This document shows positions 35,606 through 39,963 of a stretch of 39,963 nt of DNA, in pieces. The notes beneath the pieces were generated by a model. It saw nothing but the letters and a program-made list of their open reading frames with translations. It had not been told where the DNA came from and did not search any database. The stretch comes from Bacteroidaceae bacterium (lineage in GTDB: Bacteria; Bacteroidota; Bacteroidia; Bacteroidales; Bacteroidaceae), in assembly GCA_017646665.1 (NCBI GenBank), contig JAGCMB010000051.1, positions 1 to 39,963 of the forward strand. The letters are read 5' to 3'. Positions within the stretch are counted from its first letter, which is position 1. Every line of letters starts with the position of its first letter. The position numbers were made by a program, and so were the translations under genes.

Positions 35606-36440
35606 AAGAGTAATAATATGCAGCATTGTAAGGAATGCTGAAGACGGGCTAAGGAAAAACATACCGGTTATTGACAAATTGTGCAGTTATTTCAAAGACT
35701 ACGACATTGTCGTTTATGAGAATGATAGCAAGGACAAGACAAAGGAAATTTTGAAGAATTGGCAAAAACAGGCTCCAGACAAAATCCACATAAGCATTAA
35801 CGACACCGATTCCGGGAACACCATTCCACAAGCCTCTGAAGTTCAATCGAACCCATTCTTTAGCCAAAGAAGAATTGGCAAAATGGTGAATCTCAGAAAT
35901 AAATATATGGATTATATCGAAGAGCATAAATTGACAGCCGACTATATGATGGTTGTTGATCTGGATGTTGCTCAATTATATCTTGATGGGATTATCTCCT
36001 CATTCAAAAGCAATATAGAGTGGGACGCCGTGACTGCATTTGGATATTCGACTTCGCCTAAATTAAGACGCAGATACCACGACACCTACGCACTTACAAT
36101 GTGGAGAGATGAAAATAACCCACAGACAGAAGAAAAAATAAAGAAGAATGCCGATAAACTAGGAAAACTCAAACCGGCAGACAATTGGGTAAGAGTGTTT
36201 TCTGCATTCGGTGGTTTGGCAATATACAGGTTCGAAGCCGTCAAAGACATCAAATACCAATTACTGAAAAACGATGACAAACGGGTTGAGGTTAAATGCG
36301 AGCACTTCAGCATAACAAAACAAATGGCCGAGAAAGGATACAACAGATTCTATATAAACCCCTGCATGCAACTTAAATATCAGAAACTTACCTTGAGTAT
36401 AATTTTCAAGCGCATCAAGAATCTTTTACATATTAGATAA
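35580..36440 (+). CDS. Glycosyltransferase, GT-A type (GT2/GT69-like)
   Basis: The 286-residue protein starts with a Rossmann-like strand RVIICSIVRNAEDGL, then DIVVYENDSKDKTKEIL (nucleotide-sugar-binding region), RIGKMVNLRNKYMDYI, and the DxD-type metal motif in YMMVVDLDVAQLY. The combination of ENDSxDxT, an R-x-x-x-M/L-x-x-x-RN stretch and a late DLD resembles the cryptococcal mannosyltransferase-like (GT69) pattern more than classical GT2, though this is from pattern memory. A GDP-mannose-making gene follows 12 bp downstream, which fits a mannose donor. One in-frame alternative start lies two codons downstream. Confidence 0.7.
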   Translation: MAMTQLSNKRVIICSIVRNAEDGLRKNIPVIDKLCSYFKDYDIVVYENDSKDKTKEILKNWQKQAPDKIHISINDTDSGNTIPQASEVQSNPFFSQRRIGKMVNLRNKYMDYIEEHKLTADYMMVVDLDVAQLYLDGIISSFKSNIEWDAVTAFGYSTSPKLRRRYHDTYALTMWRDENNPQTEEKIKKNADKLGKLKPADNWVRVFSAFGGLAIYRFEAVKDIKYQLLKNDDKRVEVKCEHFSITKQMAEKGYNRFYINPCMQLKYQKLTLSIIFKRIKNLLHIR

Positions 36441-36452
36441 ATATAGACACGG

Positions 36453-37499
36453 ATGAACAGAAATAACCATATTGTAATAATGGCCGGCGGTATTGGCAGC
36501 CGTTTTTGGCCTATAAGCACAAAAAAATGTCCTAAACAGTTCATTGATATATTGAACTGTGGCAAGACATTAATACAAGATACTGTCGAGAGATTCAAAG
36601 ATATATGTCCCATTGAGAATGTTTGGGTTGTGACATCGGAGCAATATGCCGACATAACAAAGAAACAGTTACCTGATATACCAGAGAAGAACATACTGCT
36701 TGAGCCATGCCAAAGAAACACTGCACCTTGCATTGCGTATGCAACGTGGAGAATAATGAAGGAAAATCCGAATGCCAACATCATAGTGACACCAAGCGAC
36801 CATTATGTGGCCGACAAGGACAAGTTCAAAAAAGTTATATCAGCTGCACTTGATTTTGTATCAGACAATGACGTAATTACAACTATTGGCATTACTCCAT
36901 CACGCCCCGATACAGGATATGGTTATATTGAAGCAGAGCCCAATTCCGACAAGGAAATAATCAAAGTGCTGTCATTCAAGGAAAAGCCCAACTTGGAAAC
37001 CGCCAAAGAATATATCAGCCAGAGCAATTATATGTGGAATTCCGGAATCTTCGTATGGAATGTCAAAACAATTTCGTCGGCAATCACTCGTTTTGAGCCA
37101 AAAATTGCAGAGATTTTTGAAGGAATCAAAGAATATCTGGGAACAGCAGCAGAACACACCTATATTAACGGACATTTCCCAAACTGCCGAAACATATCCA
37201 TCGACTATGCGGTTCTTGAACGCGCCGACAATGTATTTGTGTGCCCTGCCGATTTTGGATGGAACGATTTGGGGACCTGGGGCTCTTTATACGACTTCAT
37301 TGAACACGACGATAACGGAAATGCAAAGGTTGAGTCCAATATCATTTTGGAAAAAACCACCGATTGCATTGTACATACATTAAATGAGAAGAAAGTAGTG
37401 CTTATAGGTATAAAGAATTGTATTATAGCAGAGCATAACGGATATTTATTAATCTGCGATAAAGAGAACGAACATCTTATCAAGCAGTTCTCTGAATAA
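36453..37499 (+). CDS. manC: Mannose-1-phosphate guanylyltransferase
   Basis: The 348-residue protein makes GDP-mannose from mannose-1-phosphate and GTP. It has the pyrophosphorylase signature AGGIGSRFWPISTKKCPKQF (9-28), QRNTAPCIAYATW, TPSDHYV with the metal Asp, GYGYIE, SFKEKPNLETAKEYI and WNSGIFVWNV. The length corresponds to the single-domain form without the C-terminal phosphomannose isomerase. No manB or GDP-mannose dehydratase gene is in the window, so mannose-1-phosphate must come from elsewhere and free GDP-mannose is the likely end product used here. Confidence 0.93.
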   Translation: MNRNNHIVIMAGGIGSRFWPISTKKCPKQFIDILNCGKTLIQDTVERFKDICPIENVWVVTSEQYADITKKQLPDIPEKNILLEPCQRNTAPCIAYATWRIMKENPNANIIVTPSDHYVADKDKFKKVISAALDFVSDNDVITTIGITPSRPDTGYGYIEAEPNSDKEIIKVLSFKEKPNLETAKEYISQSNYMWNSGIFVWNVKTISSAITRFEPKIAEIFEGIKEYLGTAAEHTYINGHFPNCRNISIDYAVLERADNVFVCPADFGWNDLGTWGSLYDFIEHDDNGNAKVESNIILEKTTDCIVHTLNEKKVVLIGIKNCIIAEHNGYLLICDKENEHLIKQFSE

Positions 37500-37503
37500 T
37501 AAT

Positions 37504-37534
37504 CTTGACAACAAATGATTGTGTCCAATATTTG
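37504..37534 (+). promoter_or_regulatory. Possible promoter for the membrane acyltransferase gene
   Basis: CTTG (37504-37507), 19 bp, AATATTTG (37527-37534) has one mismatch in each box. RNA would start near 37541, leaving about 85 nt before the ATG at 37628. Confidence 0.35.
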
Positions 37535-37627
37535 AATGACAACACAAAAGTGATAAAAACCGATATTCAGAAGGTTATATCGTTTACTACCGTTAATTGA
37601 TAAATTAAAATTTAAATATACTTTATT

Positions 37628-38677
37628 ATGTCAAAACAAACACAATCCAAGCCTGATAAACTACATTCACAAGCACTTAATCTGTTGCGATTTCCATTGG
37701 CTATAGTAATTATAGCAATGCATATTTTTACTGATATGCCAGCAGGATACAACACCGATAATTTTCCCATATTCAGTGCCGCAATATCTTTTTTACGAGC
37801 TTTCTTGCAACACCAGAGCGTACCAATTTATTTCTTCATATCAGGCTTTGTATTTTTCTTAGGTTTGAGAACTTGGGATACCGATAAATGGATAAAGAAG
37901 ATAAAGAATCGTAAAAAGACCCTTTTGATTCCTTATTTGCTTTGGAACTCAATATGTTTCCTACTCTCTATTTTATATCACCGAGATTTTACAAACCTTG
38001 ACATCATCTCTTTTATTAAATCTATAACCATTACGCCCAGCAATTATCCGTTATGGTTCTTGAAGGATTTGATGATTGTTGTACTGTTTACACCTCTTTT
38101 ATGGCAACTTCTAAAAAAAGGTGGCAAGGTCGTGCTATTTTCTTTTGCAGCTCTGTTTCTGCTTAAATACTTCGGAGTGATAAAAATTTATTTCCCCGCT
38201 CAGGGTCTGTTTTTCTTTTCATTTGGAGCATATATGAGTTTGAATGGTAAAGATATGATTGCAGAATTTGCCAAAGTATCTAAATTCTCAACGTTTTGCT
38301 ATCTTGTCATAGGTATAATTGCAATGTATTTTTACAACACAGATCCTCAGGTATTCAAGATATTGAAATTTGCTTTAATCATATTCGGTTTATTCTTTGC
38401 ATTCAATTTATCAGCCTTGTTGTTGAAAAAAGGCTATTGTAAGGTAAATAATTTTCTTTCGTCTGCAAGTTTCTTTATGTACGTAAGCCACGCATTGGTA
38501 ATTTCAACCATCCAAAAAATTTTAGAGATAATCCTACATCCTGTATCAGACATTTCTTGGCTTGTCGTCTATATATTGAATTTAGTATTGACTGTTGCTT
38601 TATTATTATCTGCTTATTATTTAATGCAGAAATACCTACCTAAGCTCCTTACTTTGCTTACAGGCAAAAAAGGTTAA
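37628..38677 (+). CDS. Membrane acyltransferase family 3 (O-acetyltransferase-like)
   Basis: The 349-residue protein has about ten hydrophobic segments and the start of acyltransferase-3 proteins: LNLLRFPLAIVIIAMHIF with the conserved Arg (R21) and His (H32), then VPIYFFISGFVFFLG and a positively charged loop KKIKNRKKTLLIPYLLWN. The late FFMYVSHALVIS segment also fits the family. Such enzymes move acetyl or succinyl groups across the inner membrane onto polysaccharides. It is the last gene of the locus, 128 bp after manC, and may have its own promoter. Confidence 0.87.
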   Translation: MSKQTQSKPDKLHSQALNLLRFPLAIVIIAMHIFTDMPAGYNTDNFPIFSAAISFLRAFLQHQSVPIYFFISGFVFFLGLRTWDTDKWIKKIKNRKKTLLIPYLLWNSICFLLSILYHRDFTNLDIISFIKSITITPSNYPLWFLKDLMIVVLFTPLLWQLLKKGGKVVLFSFAALFLLKYFGVIKIYFPAQGLFFFSFGAYMSLNGKDMIAEFAKVSKFSTFCYLVIGIIAMYFYNTDPQVFKILKFALIIFGLFFAFNLSALLLKKGYCKVNNFLSSASFFMYVSHALVISTIQKILEIILHPVSDISWLVVYILNLVLTVALLLSAYYLMQKYLPKLLTLLTGKKG

Positions 38678-38931
38678 TATTTTATGCAAGAATACTAACA
38701 ATAGGAATTAATTATTCCCGGCTATTGCCCGCTACACGGCCGGTAGTCGCCTTCACTGCTTGTGCGGTTAAGCTAGACATTTATCAAGAAGAAGCTATTA
38801 CATCTCTGTCCAACGACAAAATATTTTCAAAGTGGTTTTCAAGCATAAGTCCGTGACTTCTTTAAAAGTCACGGACTTATATCAGACAGCAGACATCACA
38901 GAAATAGACAACTGAAATAAAAAAAATTGAT
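38678..38931. other. Intergenic stretch after the polysaccharide locus
   Basis: This is the first part of a 575-bp gap (38678-39252). It holds a short G/C-rich patch (38717-38770) in otherwise A/T-rich DNA, with a 22-codon minus-strand frame at 38712-38780, and the hairpin at 38845-38880. I recognise no gene; decayed coding DNA is possible. Confidence 0.3.
38845..38880. terminator. Strong symmetric hairpin, probable terminator of the polysaccharide locus
   Basis: A perfect 15-bp stem (38845-38859 with 38866-38880) with a 6-nt loop. There is no clear T-tract on either side, so factor-independent termination is not certain. Confidence 0.55.
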
Positions 38932-39039
38932 ATGTATAGAGTATATGGCAAGAATTGTGATGCCCGCTGTCAAATACATTGCAAATATAGATGCTTACAA
39001 AGCGGACAAGGTTGCTGTTTTGACACAATAAAGAAATAG
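38932..39039 (+). CDS. Cysteine-rich micro-ORF (35 residues, unverified)
   Basis: An ATG at 38932 opens a 35-codon frame with six cysteines in a regular pattern: C9-x3-C13-x3-C17-x3-C21-x6-C28-C29, with basic and aromatic residues between (N-terminus MYRVYGKNCDARC). It is preceded by an A-rich run (AAATAAAAAAAATTGAT), the kind of translation start context seen in this phylum. There is no signal peptide and no recognisable promoter. It may be chance or a fragment of a decayed gene. Confidence 0.25.
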   Translation: MYRVYGKNCDARCQIHCKYRCLQSGQGCCFDTIKK

Positions 39040-39198
39040 CGGAGCAAATAACATTCCCGAAGTCAAGACCGATGTTCTTACGCGTGAATTTAAAACTGTT
39101 TAACTTATTAAACCCGGTTTTGATTAACTGTTAACATTAATTCACAATTGAATTTCGTTTTTTAACAAGCATTATAAATATTCATTTACGCAAAGGAT

Positions 39199-39206
39199 TA
39201 AATTTG
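39199..39206 (+). promoter_or_regulatory. -7 element for the lipocalin-like lipoprotein gene
   Basis: TAAATTTG matches TAnnTTTG, without a TTTG at -33. RNA would start near 39213, giving a leader of about 40 nt. Confidence 0.5.
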
Positions 39207-39252
39207 CAATAGTTAATTAAAATATTTTACAACAACTAAACATAAACACAAA

Positions 39253-39663
39253 ATGAGAAAACTGGCAACATTAATTATCGCGACATTATGTACTGTGATG
39301 ACATTCACCAGTTGCGAAGAAGTAGAAAAGAGTGCAAACAATCTTGTTGGAACTTGGAGATTGAGCTCAACAGAGATTTATTATGAAAACGGGAGAATAG
39401 AAACCAAGATGCCACAGAATGGAGTGTGGGAAGAATACACATTTACGCAAAGTTTAATAACAATAACTTCAAATGAAGTTCCTAATAGTATACCTGCGCC
39501 ATACACTGTAGAAGGTGATAACATTGTTATTGGCGTTGGTGGCATAGGTCTAAAGTTGGAGATTACGACACTCACAGACAACACACTGAAGATAAAGAAA
39601 AACAATCCTCTTGAATTTGAAGGTGGAGTCGACTTTACAATCAGTACATACAATAAAATTTAA
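39253..39663 (+). CDS. Small lipocalin-like lipoprotein
   Basis: The 136-residue protein has a lipoprotein signal peptide (MRKLATLIIATLCTVMTFTSC, lipobox FTSC) and a small beta-barrel-type domain that starts LVGTWRLSSTEIYYENGR and ends with LKIKKNN and FTISTYNKI. The GTW opening and the strand pattern fit the short lipocalin-like lipoproteins frequent in Bacteroidales. Ligand and function are unknown. It stands alone with its own -7 box and terminator. Confidence 0.8.
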   Translation: MRKLATLIIATLCTVMTFTSCEEVEKSANNLVGTWRLSSTEIYYENGRIETKMPQNGVWEEYTFTQSLITITSNEVPNSIPAPYTVEGDNIVIGVGGIGLKLEITTLTDNTLKIKKNNPLEFEGGVDFTISTYNKI

Positions 39664-39686
39664 ACGGTAGTCGACATACAAAGCAG

Positions 39687-39724
39687 ACAACATCCACATC
39701 TTATGATGTGGATGTTGTTTTTTA
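39687..39724 (+). terminator. Intrinsic terminator of the lipocalin-like gene
   Basis: A perfect 14-bp stem (39687-39700 with 39705-39718), loop TTAT, runs into TTTTTTATA. Confidence 0.85.
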
Positions 39725-39747
39725 TATACAGTCAACAAGTATATAAG

Positions 39748-39784
39748 AGAAAAAAACAAGCGACTCACTAATGTGAGCCGCTTG
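39748..39784 (-). terminator. Intrinsic terminator of tsf
   Basis: A 12-bp stem with one mismatch (39773-39784 with 39757-39768), loop TAAT, followed on the minus strand by a run of seven T's. It lies 20 bp after the tsf stop. Confidence 0.8.
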
Positions 39785-39803
39785 CCTATTATATATGTTT
39801 CAA

Positions 39804-39963
39804 TTACTCTGCACGGAGTGTAAAACGCTGGAAGCCTGTAGCTGTGAGCTCCTTGTCGAAGCCCTTCAAGAACTCAGCAACAGAAATCTTCTCGTTCTGG
39901 CAGTAGCCCTGCTGGAGCAAGCAAACCTCCTTGTAGTACTTCTGGATACGACCGTCAGCGATG
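39804..39963 (-). CDS. tsf: Translation elongation factor Ts, C-terminal end (partial)
   Basis: The last 52 residues before the TAA at 39804-39806 are visible: GRIQKYYKEVCLLQQGYC, then EFLKGFDKELTATGFQRFTLRAE. The IADGRIQKYYKEVCLLQQ and the late DKELTATGFQRF match the C-terminal subdomain of Bacteroidetes EF-Ts, which exchanges GDP for GTP on EF-Tu. The rest of the gene lies beyond the right edge. Assignment rests on this short segment only. Confidence 0.82.
   Translation of the reverse strand, partial: IADGRIQKYYKEVCLLQQGYCQNEKISVAEFLKGFDKELTATGFQRFTLRAE

Noticed and set aside
1-39963. CRISPR arrays, insertion sequences, rRNA or complete tRNA genes
   Set aside because: No regularly repeated spacer pattern, transposase motif, rRNA stretch or complete cloverleaf was found on reading either strand.

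Overview
The window looks like chromosomal DNA of a gut-type Bacteroidales bacterium (Bacteroides, Prevotella or Muribaculaceae relative; I cannot fix the genus). The basis is Bacteroidetes-type promoters (a -7 box TAnnTTTG, several with a -33 TTTG about 19-20 bp upstream), few Shine-Dalgarno sites, typical families (a fasciclin lipoprotein, DUF5606 and DUF4923 proteins, a reverse-rubrerythrin N-terminus) and the cluster nusB-yajC-ybbR-coaE.

Positions 1-12,000 are mostly core genes: a partial rubredoxin-type gene (minus), a lone fasciclin-domain lipoprotein gene, an NAD+ synthetase whose glutaminase domain appears to lack its catalytic cysteine, clpB behind a perfect 19-bp inverted repeat, and a leftward group nusB, yajC, ybbR, coaE, then DUF5606 and DUF4923 genes.

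Positions 12,137-38,677 form a large surface-polysaccharide (capsule or O-antigen type) locus, read rightward except for one gene. Block 1 (12,137-15,800) holds UDP-glucose dehydrogenase, a nucleotidyltransferase-fold protein and UDP-GlcNAc 2-epimerase. Block 2 (16,236-18,446) holds a WecG/TagA glycosyltransferase, an acetyltransferase and a polysaccharide deacetylase. Block 3 (18,758-30,816) starts with a TviC/WbpP plus TviB/WbpO pair predicted to make UDP-GalNAcA. It continues with a Wzx-type flippase, an acetyltransferase, a Wzy-type polymerase, glycosyltransferases, an adjacent CapA-like and ATP-grasp pair, and a cytidylyltransferase::Gfo/Idh/MocA fusion followed by an SDR dehydrogenase. 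Block 4 (33,511-38,677) holds a LicD transferase, two glycosyltransferases, a GDP-mannose pyrophosphorylase and a membrane acyltransferase. The genes together suggest a Wzx/Wzy-made, uronic-acid-containing polymer carrying acetyl groups, probably a phospho-polyol substituent (CDP-polyol made by the fusion and SDR, transferred by LicD) and possibly an amide-linked group (ATP-grasp/CapA). No initiating phosphoglycosyltransferase, Wza/Wzc exporter or UpxY-type antiterminator is visible here.

The most unusual object is at 30,884-33,277 on the minus strand. It encodes a 797-residue phage-tail-fibre-like protein ending in a glycerophosphodiester phosphodiesterase domain. It sits between the predicted CDP-polyol genes and licD, with its own -7 box and a strong hairpin at its 3' end. 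It is therefore embedded in the locus that may build the kind of phosphodiester it could cleave.

The right end holds a 575-bp intergenic stretch with a hairpin and a cysteine-rich micro-ORF, a small lipocalin-like lipoprotein gene, and the 3' end of tsf (EF-Ts) on the minus strand.
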